DNA of 40,100 nt, from NCBI GenBank assembly GCA_017847875.1, contig JAGASN010000025.1:1-40100 (forward strand), written 5' to 3'. The stretch comes from Oscillospiraceae bacterium. Its GTDB lineage: Bacteria > Bacillota > Clostridia > Oscillospirales > Ruminococcaceae. Below, in pieces: positions 7,829-15,836 of this stretch. Made by a program: the position numbers and the translations under genes. The notes under the pieces are model-generated. The model worked only from the letters and a program-made list of their open reading frames with translations. It was not told where the DNA came from and ran no database searches. How positions within the stretch are numbered: the first letter of the stretch is position 1; each line of letters opens with the position of its first letter.

Positions 7829-9025
7829 TTAAACCCATTTGGAACTCTTAAAAATTTTTTCAGAAGAAAAGTTTTCTTTCAAAAACTCAAAACTTTTTTT
7901 CCACATTTCGATAATATCCACCCTGCAACACCTTTTTATTAAACTGCAGAAGTTATCTGCATTATCGCTTTCGCACCACAAACCAAAACCGCCTTCTTCA
8001 ATAAACTTTCCAACATCCGTATTCGGATCAGTACAGGCCAAAACCGGAAGTCCCGCCTGCATATATGAAAGAAGTCTTGATGGGAAATTCGGGATTGTAA
8101 ATCTGTGATCAAGAAAGATCAGACCAACGTCACAGCAAGCAATCATTCTGTCATATTCTTCTTTCGGTATTTGATAAAATAGTTTTACAAGGCACGGTTT
8201 TTCATTCTCCACATATTCCTCAAGAAAATGCCTGTCCGTTCCGCTTCCGGCAATTGCAAAATATGCATTTTCAATTCCGGAACATTTTTTCAGACATTCA
8301 ACTATGAAAGGAACATCCTGAGGTCTTCCAAGGTTTCCTCCATAAATAAAAATCTTCTTGTCCTTCGGCAAACCATATTTTTCTCTCATTTTCATGCGAT
8401 CTTCGTCGGAAATACTAAAATCTTGAACATCAATACAGTTCGGACAGATTTCAACTTTTTCTGCCGGAATCTCTGGATTATGTTTCAAAATATAATCAAC
8501 ATTTGCCTGTGACATACAGCCGATTTTATCTGAAACAGAGTAAAGCTTCTTTTCTTTATTACGAAAATATTTATATATGATACCTTTTAATCCCGTTTTG
8601 CTTATAATTCCAAGGTCAACCGCATTCTGAGGGAAAATATCCTTCAGCATAAGATAAGATCTTGCATTGTCGCGTTTTTTTACAAATTTGACCGCTTTAC
8701 AAAAAGTTATCGGAGGAGTTGAATATAGAACTAAATCAAATTTAACATCTGAAAAATATTTTTTAATTGCACATATGAACTGAGGTTCAATAAGCAAAGT
8801 AGAAAATCCTTTTTCTATAATATTTGTTTTCTGGATGTTCCCAATTTTGAGTTTAAGGAGCTTGCCATTCTCTTCAAAATGGGTTGATATTTTATTTTTT
8901 CTTTCTGTCGGCGAAACACAATATACATTATGTCCGTTTTTTATAAATTCGCGAAGAAGGTCGCAATATATGTTTCTTTCGCTGAAAGAATTAAAATCCA
9001 ACAACGATAAAAAAAGAATATTCAC
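7829..9025 (-). CDS. glycosyltransferase, GT4 family (WbuB-like)
   Basis: This 398-residue protein resembles WbuB-type GT4 transferases: an N-terminal MNILFLSLLDFNSFSERNIY, an acceptor-side YLMLKDIFPQNAVDLG around residue 125-140, and a donor side with FIYGGNLGRPQDVPFIVE and FPSRLLSYMQAGLPVLAC. WbuB-like enzymes often add the second sugar onto a PglC/WecA-type primed undecaprenyl pyrophosphate. Its position as the first transferase downstream of the initiating enzyme fits that role. The start is a GTG at 9025, supported by AAGGAGGGG upstream; the nearby ATG in another frame runs straight into a stop. Composition turns AT-rich from this gene leftward. Confidence 0.85.
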   Translation of the reverse strand: MNILFLSLLDFNSFSERNIYCDLLREFIKNGHNVYCVSPTERKNKISTHFEENGKLLKLKIGNIQKTNIIEKGFSTLLIEPQFICAIKKYFSDVKFDLVLYSTPPITFCKAVKFVKKRDNARSYLMLKDIFPQNAVDLGIISKTGLKGIIYKYFRNKEKKLYSVSDKIGCMSQANVDYILKHNPEIPAEKVEICPNCIDVQDFSISDEDRMKMREKYGLPKDKKIFIYGGNLGRPQDVPFIVECLKKCSGIENAYFAIAGSGTDRHFLEEYVENEKPCLVKLFYQIPKEEYDRMIACCDVGLIFLDHRFTIPNFPSRLLSYMQAGLPVLACTDPNTDVGKFIEEGGFGLWCESDNADNFCSLIKRCCRVDIIEMWKKSFEFLKENFSSEKIFKSSKWV

Positions 9026-9046
9026 ATTGCCCCTCCTTGCTAAATT

Positions 9047-9670
9047 TTATCTTTCTATTATTTTCGCCGGTACCCCAACATATTTCCCCGGAACATCAAT
9101 ATCTTTAACAACAACCGCGCCCGCTCCTATAAAACAATCATCACAGATGCTCACATTGTTGATAACAGTGCTCCCGGCACCGACCCAAACATTTTTACCA
9201 ATGCTCACGGTTCCGCAAACATGAGCACCGACCGCAACATGAACATAATCGTCCAAAGCGCAGTCGTGATCCACAGAAGCGCAGGTGTTGATTATCGAAC
9301 CTTTTCCGATTACCGTTCCGGAATTGATAACCGCTCCGGCCATTACCGCAGAACCTTTTCCGATTTGAACATCTTCAGCTATCGATGTGAACGGATGTAT
9401 CAAAGAAACAATTTTAGCACCGTCATTTTCAAGCATTTCAAAAAACTTTCTGCGGATTTCTCCGTTCCCGATTGCAACAAAAAAGCAGGAATCCTGAAGA
9501 TACTCCTTATAATCCAAAACTTTTCCGATTATTTCGTATCCGCCAAAAAAGCCTTCAGTATTGTCGTCAAGAAAAGAAATGTTTTCATATCCGCAAAGTT
9601 TTGCGATATCGGCGCAAACTTTTCCGTGGCCGCCGGCACCAATTATTATCAATTTCTCTTTGATGCTCAT
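9047..9670 (-). CDS. pglD: PglD/NeuD-type sugar O/N-acyltransferase
   Basis: The 207-residue protein has the two-part fold of this family. An N-terminal nucleotide-sugar binding Rossmann part has KLIIIGAGGHGKVCADIA at residues 6-23. A left-handed beta-helix follows from about residue 85, with hexapeptide repeats (IGKGSAVMAGAVI and similar) and the His of CASVDHDC. In Campylobacter, PglD acetylates the 4-amino group of UDP-4-amino sugar to give UDP-diNAcBac. A PglE-like aminotransferase and PglC-like transferase lie just upstream, which supports that pathway, although a different acyl group or sugar is possible. It overlaps the pglC stop by ATGA. Confidence 0.85.
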   Translation of the reverse strand: MSIKEKLIIIGAGGHGKVCADIAKLCGYENISFLDDNTEGFFGGYEIIGKVLDYKEYLQDSCFFVAIGNGEIRRKFFEMLENDGAKIVSLIHPFTSIAEDVQIGKGSAVMAGAVINSGTVIGKGSIINTCASVDHDCALDDYVHVAVGAHVCGTVSIGKNVWVGAGSTVINNVSICDDCFIGAGAVVVKDIDVPGKYVGVPAKIIER

Positions 9671-10293
9671 GCTTCGACCAACTCTTTCTTCTCGCTTCCT
9701 TTAAATTCCTCCATCGTCGCCGATGTTTCGGAATTGATCCCGCTCCGGTTCAAAACAACCTTCACGGTATCGATTATAATTTTTATATCACCCGAAAGGG
9801 TAACGTTTTCAACATACTCCACGTCAAGGCGGAATTTTTCTTCCCAGGAAACAGCGTTCCTTCCGTTAACCTGGGCAAGTCCGGTAAGACCCGGGCGAAC
9901 ATCGTGCCTATGCTTCTGCTCTTCGTTATAAAGGGGAAGATATTTTACCAAAAGCGGCCTCGGTCCGACGATGGACATATCACCCTTGATGATATTTATA
10001 AGCTCCGGAAGTTCATCAAGGGAAGTGCTGCGGATGAATTTTCCGTACTTTGTAAGGCGTTTTTCGTCCGGAAGGAGATTTCCGTTTTTGTCTTTTTCGC
10101 AAGTCATGGAACGAAACTTTATGAGCTTGAAAAGCTTTTCGTCCTTTCCCGGACGAACCTGGGTGAAAAACGGGTTGCCCTTCATCTTGATTGCGCCAAC
10201 CACTGCCAAAACAAGGATGACCGGCGAAAGAACGATCAAAGCTCCGAGAGAAAGTACAAAATCTATTATTCTTTTCCAGAATTTCGCATACAT
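9667..10293 (-). CDS. pglC: PglC-like initiating sugar-1-phosphate transferase
   Basis: A small monotopic phosphoglycosyl transferase of 208 residues, the length of PglC rather than the long WbaP type. It has one N-terminal re-entrant membrane helix (about residues 11-36), the KLIKFRSM motif, catalytic Asp-Glu in TSLDELPELINIIKGDMSIVG, then GPRPLL and RPGLTGLAQVNGR. It transfers a sugar-1-phosphate, probably diNAcBac-P, from UDP-sugar to undecaprenyl phosphate on the inner face of the membrane, starting glycan assembly. SD GAGG lies seven bases upstream of the ATG. It is followed by pglD with an ATGA overlap. No initiating enzyme was seen elsewhere in the cluster. Confidence 0.9.
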   Translation of the reverse strand: MYAKFWKRIIDFVLSLGALIVLSPVILVLAVVGAIKMKGNPFFTQVRPGKDEKLFKLIKFRSMTCEKDKNGNLLPDEKRLTKYGKFIRSTSLDELPELINIIKGDMSIVGPRPLLVKYLPLYNEEQKHRHDVRPGLTGLAQVNGRNAVSWEEKFRLDVEYVENVTLSGDIKIIIDTVKVVLNRSGINSETSATMEEFKGSEKKELVEA

Positions 10294-10302
10294 ATATGTA
10301 CC

Positions 10303-11433
10303 TCAAAAGCAGGATCTGATAATTTCAATAACGTAATCCTGTTCTTCCTCTGTCATTTTTATATCGGACGGAAGGCAAAGCCCTCTTGCAAAAATATCTT
10401 CATTAACAGGGTTTTCGCCGGCGGAAACAAAATCGTTTTCCGCGTAAACCGGCTGCATGTGCATGGGTTTCCAAATTGGTCTTGCCTCGATGTTGTGCTC
10501 ATCGAGCACTTTTATAATATGCATCGGGTCAACGGAGCATTCTTTATCAATAAGCATGCAGGAAAGCCAGAAGTTCGGCTTTGTGTTTTCTTCATAAGGG
10601 TTCATGCTCACCGGAAGGTTTTTAAAACCTTCCGCATATCTGCGGTAAATCTTTTCTTTGAGGTCACGGTGATTTCCAGCATATTTAAGCTGCGCTCTTC
10701 CGATTCCCGCAACAATATTGGACATTCGGTAATTGTAGCCGATTTCCCTGTGTTCGTACCAGATTTCCTTTTCCCTGGATTGAGTTGCCCAGAAAAAGGC
10801 TTTATCTCTTGCGGCTTTATCCTTTGTAATAAGCATGCCGCCGCCGGAAGTTGTGATAAGCTTGTTGCCGTTAAAACTTATGGCACTCAGTTCACCGAAA
10901 GTTCCGCATTTTTTGCCGTGGTATTCGGCGCAAAGAGCCTCCGCCGCATCCTCGATAAGAACCGCATTATGCTTTCTGCAGATTTCTTCAATTTCGTCCA
11001 TTTTTGCAGGAACACCATAGAGATGAACGAGCATAACAGCTTTTGCATCAGGATATTTTTCAAAAGCCTTTTCAAGAGCTTTCGGGTCCATATTCCAGGT
11101 TTCATATTCGGAATCGATGAAAACCTGTTTTCCGAATTCGTAGGAAACCGGATTCACCGTTGCGGCAAAAGTCATATCGGAACAGAGAACAATGTCGCCG
11201 GGTTTTATTCCCGCAAGCTTTACCGCAAGATGCAGTGCCGAAGTTCCTGAAACAAGGGAAAGAGCATGATATTCTTCACCGGAATTATCGGAAAGATATT
11301 CCGACATTTCCTTTTCAAATCCGTCACAATTGAACCCAAGGGGCGCTACCCAGTTGCGTTCAAAAGCTTCGTTTATGTATTCAATTTCATTTCCATGCAT
11401 TGTCGGAGTTGAAAGCGGAATACGTTTTTTCAT
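10303..11433 (-). CDS. pglE: PglE-like PLP-dependent sugar aminotransferase (DegT/DnrJ/EryC1)
   Basis: The 376-residue protein has the fold-type I features of DegT/DnrJ/EryC1: SGTSALHLAVKLAGI at 62-76, DMTFAATVNPV, VHLYGVPAKMDEI, the Asp of LIEDAAEAL and the PLP-binding Lys191 in SFNGNKLITTSGGGM. It should convert a UDP-4-keto-6-deoxy sugar to its 4-amino form with glutamate. The start at 11433 (MKKRIPLSTPTMHGNE) is chosen because GAGG lies ten bases upstream and the family begins here; an open frame continues 31 codons further without conserved sequence. It is the first gene of the glycan operon. The required 4,6-dehydratase (PglF) is not in the window. Confidence 0.88.
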   Translation of the reverse strand: MKKRIPLSTPTMHGNEIEYINEAFERNWVAPLGFNCDGFEKEMSEYLSDNSGEEYHALSLVSGTSALHLAVKLAGIKPGDIVLCSDMTFAATVNPVSYEFGKQVFIDSEYETWNMDPKALEKAFEKYPDAKAVMLVHLYGVPAKMDEIEEICRKHNAVLIEDAAEALCAEYHGKKCGTFGELSAISFNGNKLITTSGGGMLITKDKAARDKAFFWATQSREKEIWYEHREIGYNYRMSNIVAGIGRAQLKYAGNHRDLKEKIYRRYAEGFKNLPVSMNPYEENTKPNFWLSCMLIDKECSVDPMHIIKVLDEHNIEARPIWKPMHMQPVYAENDFVSAGENPVNEDIFARGLCLPSDIKMTEEEQDYVIEIIRSCF

Positions 11434-11531
11434 CAGGCTTTTTCCTCGTTTTCCCCGTTTTTTTGCGCACCTTTCCAAACCGGCATTTTTTGAAAGCCGG
11501 CAAAAGGCATAGTGATACTTATACATATATA

Positions 11532-11560
11532 ATTATAAAGGTAAACACTTTAAATTACAA
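11532..11560 (-). promoter_or_regulatory. promoter of the glycan operon
   Basis: On the minus strand TTGTAA (11555-11560) is followed after exactly 17 bases by TATAAT (11532-11537). Transcription would begin near 11525 and leave a leader of roughly 90 bases before the aminotransferase ATG. No other promoter of this quality was found down to the truncated transferase, so it probably serves the whole run to about 2.9 kb. Confidence 0.75.
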
Positions 11561-11659
11561 GTATGCTCACAGCATAAATTAACCTTTTTTGCCTTTTTCT
11601 TAAAGAAATTTTTGCCATTTTCCCATATTTTTCTATATCTTCCAATGCTCATACAAAAC

Positions 11660-11703
11660 AAAAAACCGAAAGCCCGTGCTCAAATTTGAGCACGGGCTTT
11701 CGG
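11660..11703 (-). terminator. rho-independent terminator of the opp operon
   Basis: A perfect 38-base palindrome at 11666-11703 (half-site CCGAAAGCCCGTGCTCAAA) lies 18 bases after the oppF stop. On the minus strand it runs into TTTTTGTTTTG. Its core GTGCTCAAA/TTTGAGCAC recurs in the terminator at 23745. Confidence 0.88.
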
Positions 11704-11721
11704 CAACGGTTTATGGTGAAA

Positions 11722-12666
11722 TTAACGGTAATTTTTCTCTGCCTTGGTCCACTTTTCAAATTCTTCTTCGGTTGCAAGAACTTTGTGTGTACCTTCAATG
11801 GTGCGAAGCTCGCCTGCCATATAATCAATTCCGCTGGTGAAATAATCGTAATGCATGGAAGTGCGTTTTCTTTCAATGGCGGGGTTCGGATGAGGAATGG
11901 CGGAAATAAGGCTTCTGGTATAGGGGTGAACAGGGTTGGCGAAAATTTCTTCGGTGGTTCCGGTTTCAACCAGGTGACCGAGATGAAGAACGCCGATTCT
12001 GTCGGAGATGTATTTTACCATCGAAAGGTCGTGGGCAATGAAAAGATATGCCGCGCCGGTTTCCTTCTGGATATCACGCATAAGGTTAACAACCTGCGCC
12101 TGAATGGAAACGTCCAGAGCGGAAATACATTCATCGGCGATGATGAGCTTCGGGTTCATGATAAGAGCCCTTGCGATACCGACCCTTTGACGCTGACCGC
12201 CGGAGAACTGGTGAGGATAACGTTCAGCATGTTCCGGAGCAAGACCTACTTTTTCGAGTATTCTTGCAACTTTTGCGTCGCGGTCTGCTTTATCGGTATA
12301 AAGATGATGGATGTCAAGTCCCTGACCGATGATATCCGCAACCTTCTGTCTGGGGTTGAGGCATGCCATCGGATCCTGGAAAATCATCTGCATTTCGGTG
12401 CGGAGTTTTTTCTCGTCCGCAGAGCTCATTTTTCCGGTGATATCGACTCCGTCGAAGGTGATTTTTCCTGCGGTGGGGTCATAAAGACGGATTATGGAAC
12501 GGCCGATGGTGGTTTTTCCGGAACCGGATTCGCCAACAAGTCCATAGGTTTCGCCGGGATAAATTTCAAAAGAAACATCATCGACGGCTTTTACGGTGAA
12601 CTTTTTGCTGATGGGGAAATACTGTTTAAGGTTTTCTACTTTAAGAAGCGGAACTCTTTCTTCCAT
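11722..12666 (-). CDS. oppF: oligopeptide ABC transporter ATPase OppF
   Basis: This 314-residue ABC ATPase has Walker A ([12 protein letters not shown], residues about 43-54), Q-loop (MIFQDPMACLNP), signature FSGGQRQRVGIARAL, Walker B LIIADECISALDVS and switch His (IAHDLSMV). The C-terminal extension with NPVHPYTRSLISAIPHPNP is the OppF/DppF peptide-importer type. It pairs with OppD on the cytoplasmic face and powers uptake through OppB/OppC. DEC in place of DEP after Walker B is a familiar OppF variant. The ATG abuts the oppD stop, and its GGAGG lies inside the oppD coding end. It is the last gene of the operon, with a terminator just after. Confidence 0.95.
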   Translation of the reverse strand: MEERVPLLKVENLKQYFPISKKFTVKAVDDVSFEIYPGETYGLVGESGSGKTTIGRSIIRLYDPTAGKITFDGVDITGKMSSADEKKLRTEMQMIFQDPMACLNPRQKVADIIGQGLDIHHLYTDKADRDAKVARILEKVGLAPEHAERYPHQFSGGQRQRVGIARALIMNPKLIIADECISALDVSIQAQVVNLMRDIQKETGAAYLFIAHDLSMVKYISDRIGVLHLGHLVETGTTEEIFANPVHPYTRSLISAIPHPNPAIERKRTSMHYDYFTSGIDYMAGELRTIEGTHKVLATEEEFEKWTKAEKNYR

Positions 12667-13743
12667 TTATTTCGCCTCCTTCAGCATACGGTCAATTCTT
12701 GTGCGAAGTTCCTTCGGCATTTCGACTTTCGGAGCGTTATCGTCAAGAAGCCAGGTTGCGGCACAGTGGGTGTCGGAAACCCAGAACATCGGCGGCTCTG
12801 CAATTTCGTCGATTTTGAGCGCGAATTCATTACGCGGAGCGAAAGCGTCGCCTTTGATGCTGTGAAGAAGGTTGGGCGGGCTTCCGGGAATTGTATAAAG
12901 TCTTTCGTCATGGGTTTCAAGGTCCGGAAGAGCGGAAAGAAGACCCCAGGTATAGGGGTGTCTCGGGTCATAATAGACCTCATCGACTCTGCCTTTTTCA
13001 ACAATTTTTCCGGCATACATGATATTGACGAAATCCGCAACCTTTGCAACAACGCCGAGGTCGTGGGTGATATAAATTACGGAAATTCCGAGTTTCTGCT
13101 GAACTTCCTTGATAAGTTCAAGGATCTTTGCCTGAATGGTAACGTCAAGAGCGGTGGTAGGTTCGTCACAGATGAGAAGATCCGGGTTGCAGGAAAGAGC
13201 AATTGCGATAACGACCCTCTGGCGCATACCGCCGGAAAGCTGATGAGGATAGTTCTTCATACGTTTTTCCGGATCGGTGATTCCTACCATATCAAGAAGC
13301 TCAACAGCGCGCTTCCAGGCTTCCTTTTTCGGGGTTTTAAAATGCCAGATCATACCTTCCATAATCTGATCACCAATGGTCATGGTGGGGTTAAGGGAGG
13401 TCATGGGGTCCTGGAAAACCATTGCGATGCGTTTTCCGTTTATGGTCTGGCGCATCTGTTTTTTCGTAAGTTTGAGAAGGTCAATGGTTTCCTCCTCGCC
13501 CTTATCGTTTTTGAAGGTGAAAAGGGCTTTGCCCGCTTCAACCTTTCCGTTGGTATCGAGGATACCGATAGCAGTTTTAACGGTTACGGATTTTCCGGAG
13601 CCGGATTCGCCTACTATTGCAACGGTTTCGCCGCGCCTTACCGCAAAATCAACGTTGCGGAGAGCGTGAACTTTTCCCGCGGTGGTAGCAAAGGAAACGG
13701 ACAGACCTTCAACTTTAAGGATAAAATCGCCTTTTTCTTCCAT
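12667..13743 (-). CDS. oppD: oligopeptide ABC transporter ATPase OppD
   Basis: The 358-residue protein has the full ABC ATPase set: [12 protein letters not shown] (Walker A), [12 protein letters not shown] (Q-loop), [15 protein letters not shown] (signature), [14 protein letters not shown] (Walker B) and [10 protein letters not shown] (switch). It ends with the oligopeptide/dipeptide transporter C-terminal region ([15 protein letters not shown], then GSPPNLLH). OppD-type proteins often bind an Fe-S cluster near a C-terminal Cys motif; here only a single Cys (DTHCAATW) is seen. It lies between oppC and oppF with a 15-base gap to oppC and none to oppF. SD AAAGGAGGG is strong. Confidence 0.95.
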   Translation of the reverse strand: MEEKGDFILKVEGLSVSFATTAGKVHALRNVDFAVRRGETVAIVGESGSGKSVTVKTAIGILDTNGKVEAGKALFTFKNDKGEEETIDLLKLTKKQMRQTINGKRIAMVFQDPMTSLNPTMTIGDQIMEGMIWHFKTPKKEAWKRAVELLDMVGITDPEKRMKNYPHQLSGGMRQRVVIAIALSCNPDLLICDEPTTALDVTIQAKILELIKEVQQKLGISVIYITHDLGVVAKVADFVNIMYAGKIVEKGRVDEVYYDPRHPYTWGLLSALPDLETHDERLYTIPGSPPNLLHSIKGDAFAPRNEFALKIDEIAEPPMFWVSDTHCAATWLLDDNAPKVEMPKELRTRIDRMLKEAK

Positions 13744-13758
13744 AAATCTGTCCCTCCT

Positions 13759-14805
13759 TTACATATCTTTCTGCTTCGGGTCAAGAGCATCGCGAAGACC
13801 GTCCGCAACAAGGTTGAAACTGAGCATAAGCAACGCAAGAACAATCAGCGGAGAAAGAATCATATAGGGGTGAGTTGTGAAGTTCTTATATGCGTCGGAA
13901 ATAAGGGTACCGAGAGATGCCATAGGTGCGGGAATACCAAGACCTACGAAAGCAAGGAATGCCTCGGTGAAAATTGCGTGGGGAATGGAGAACATGGTCT
14001 GGGTAATGATCTGACCGATGATGTTGGGCATAATTTCTTTGAAAATTATGCGGAGCGGAGATGCGCCAAGGGTTTTGGAAGCAAGAACAAATTCCTGCTC
14101 CTTGAGTTTGAGCATCTGAGCACGGGCAATTCGGCTCATGGGGATCCAACCGGTTATCATAAGAGCAACGATGATTGCGCCAAGACCCGGGCTGAGCACC
14201 AGGATCATGAGGGTTACGATAACAAGGTTGGGGATACTGTTGAGGATTTCAGCGCAGCGCTGCATAACAGCATCGAGTCTTCCGCCGAAATAACCGGAAA
14301 TAAGACCATAGGAAAGACCAAAGAGAACGTCGATTACAACCGCAACAATTGCGATATAAAGGCTGATTCTGGTACCTTCCCAAACACGGGTGAAGATATC
14401 GCGGCCGAGGGTATCGGAACCGAACCAATAATAAACGTCTTCGAATCCGCCTCTTTCATAACCGTTTACCTCAAGTTCGATCTCGCCGAGAATCATTTTT
14501 TCGGTACCGTCGAAAATTCCCATATTTTCAAGACCGGGAATTCTGGGGGCAAGGTTCTGCTGGGAGATGACCTGGCTTTCATAGGTATAAGGGGTCATTG
14601 AAGGGCCGAAAGCCGCAAAGAAAATTATAATTGCGATCATGATAAGACCGAAAATTGCGCCTTTGTTGCGGAGGAAGCGGACAAGCGCATCCTTCCAATA
14701 GTTCTGGGAGGCAAAGTTGCGGTCAACATGAGCGTGGATATCGTTATTGGTAAGCTCAAATGCGTCTGCCGGAAGTTTGGAGTAATCAAAATTTTCAGCT
14801 TTCAT
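13759..14805 (-). CDS. oppC: oligopeptide ABC transporter permease OppC
   Basis: The 348-residue membrane protein starts with a cytoplasmic N-tail and a first membrane helix at about 52-72. A large external insert follows (residues about 75-130), then five more helices. The permease EAA loop is readable around EFVLASKTLGASPLRIIFKEIMPNI, the site that contacts the ATPases. Its insert is a little longer than the usual OppC insert. It forms the channel with OppB. The first 11 bases overlap the 3' end of oppB, and GAAGGAGGATAATC precedes the ATG, so translation is coupled but has its own SD. Confidence 0.94.
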   Translation of the reverse strand: MKAENFDYSKLPADAFELTNNDIHAHVDRNFASQNYWKDALVRFLRNKGAIFGLIMIAIIIFFAAFGPSMTPYTYESQVISQQNLAPRIPGLENMGIFDGTEKMILGEIELEVNGYERGGFEDVYYWFGSDTLGRDIFTRVWEGTRISLYIAIVAVVIDVLFGLSYGLISGYFGGRLDAVMQRCAEILNSIPNLVIVTLMILVLSPGLGAIIVALMITGWIPMSRIARAQMLKLKEQEFVLASKTLGASPLRIIFKEIMPNIIGQIITQTMFSIPHAIFTEAFLAFVGLGIPAPMASLGTLISDAYKNFTTHPYMILSPLIVLALLMLSFNLVADGLRDALDPKQKDM

Positions 14806-15739
14806 GATTATCCTCCTTCGAAAGACGAATTCTCGGGTCGATTACACCATAAAGGATATCGACCACCAGCATTATGGTGATATACATAAGGCTGTAGATG
14901 AAAGAAAGAGCTATGGTTACGTTATAGTCGTTCTGCTGAATTGAACGTACCATAAGCTCGCCGATTCCGGGAATCGAGAAGATTTTCTCGATTACGAGAG
15001 AACCGGTCATGGTGTTAACAATCAGCGGACCAAGAACGGTGATGATCGGGATAAGCGCATTGCGGAGAGCATGGCGGATTATAAGCTTCGGACCGCTTAT
15101 ACCTTTACTTTCCGCAAGGAGCATATAGTCGCTGCGGAGAACTTCGAGCATTTCCGTTCTGGTGAACCTTGCGATGTTCGCCATGGAGAACATTGAAAGC
15201 GCAACCGTAGGAAGAACGGAGGAAATGAGCGGAGTTGCGGAATCATAAAGAAGCGGGAACCAGCCTGCGCGGTAACCGAGAGTGTAGGAAAGGGCCAGCG
15301 CAAAAACATAGGACGGAAGGGAAACACCCAGAACCGAGATTATGGTTGCGATGGTATCGAAAATTGTGTTGTGTTTAAGGGCGGCAATAAGACCAAGAAC
15401 AAGACCAATGGCCGCTCCGAGGAAAACTGCCTGTCCGCCGAGGCGGATAGAGGTAGGAACCCTTGTTTGCAAGAGGTCCGTAATGGGAACGTTCGAGGCT
15501 ATATTATAGGAAACGCCGAAATCGCCCTGGATAATATTGAAGAGATATTTGAAATAACGGACAATTATCGGCTGGTCAAGACCATATTTCTGATAGAGTA
15601 CGTCAATCTGCTCCTGAGAAAGCTTATCATCGTTGAACGGTGAACCGGGCATAAGTTCAAGCATAAGGAACAGGAGAAGAAGAAGTACCAGAATTGCAAC
15701 AATCGAGTATAAAACTCGCTTAAATATGTATTTCTTCAC
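14795..15739 (-). CDS. oppB: oligopeptide ABC transporter permease OppB
   Basis: The 314-residue permease has the canonical OppB N-terminus (KKYIFKRVLYSIVAILVLLLLLFLM as the first membrane helix), the PGSPFNDDKLS external segment, and five further helices. The EAA loop lies around MLLAESKGISGPKLIIRHALRNALIPI. The start is GTG at 15739, preceded by AAGGAGGGG at a slightly long spacing; no better start exists before the conserved N-terminus. Between it and oppA lies a strong hairpin, so its expression may be lower than that of the binding protein. It forms the pore with OppC. Confidence 0.94.
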   Translation of the reverse strand: MKKYIFKRVLYSIVAILVLLLLLFLMLELMPGSPFNDDKLSQEQIDVLYQKYGLDQPIIVRYFKYLFNIIQGDFGVSYNIASNVPITDLLQTRVPTSIRLGGQAVFLGAAIGLVLGLIAALKHNTIFDTIATIISVLGVSLPSYVFALALSYTLGYRAGWFPLLYDSATPLISSVLPTVALSMFSMANIARFTRTEMLEVLRSDYMLLAESKGISGPKLIIRHALRNALIPIITVLGPLIVNTMTGSLVIEKIFSIPGIGELMVRSIQQNDYNVTIALSFIYSLMYITIMLVVDILYGVIDPRIRLSKEDNHES

Positions 15740-15768
15740 TGAGGATTACCCCTCCTTATATAAAAGCA

Positions 15769-15799
15769 TACAGTGGCCCGTGATAGACGGGCCACTGTA
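15769..15799 (-). terminator. intercistronic hairpin between oppA and oppB
   Basis: A perfect 13-bp stem (TACAGTGGCCCGT and its complement) with a five-base loop sits 38 bases after the oppA stop and 30 bases before oppB. On the minus strand only a short TTTT follows, so it is a weak terminator or a 3'-end stabiliser of the oppA message. Confidence 0.75.
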
Positions 15800-15836
15800 A
15801 GGCCTTAAATTATCAAATAATTAACTTAAATTGATA

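Noticed and set aside
12100..12160. Walker B of OppF reading DEC instead of DEP as a sign of inactivity
   Set aside because: The catalytic Asp and Glu are intact and this substitution is a familiar OppF variant; all other ATPase motifs are complete.
11686..14601. A 971-codon open frame on the plus strand across the opp ATPase and permease genes
   Set aside because: It is antisense to four well-supported opp genes, shows no domain or good ribosome-binding site, and arises from the codon bias of the minus-strand genes. The same applies to long plus-strand frames over oppA, leuS, murT, the Xaa-Pro peptidase and ftsY.
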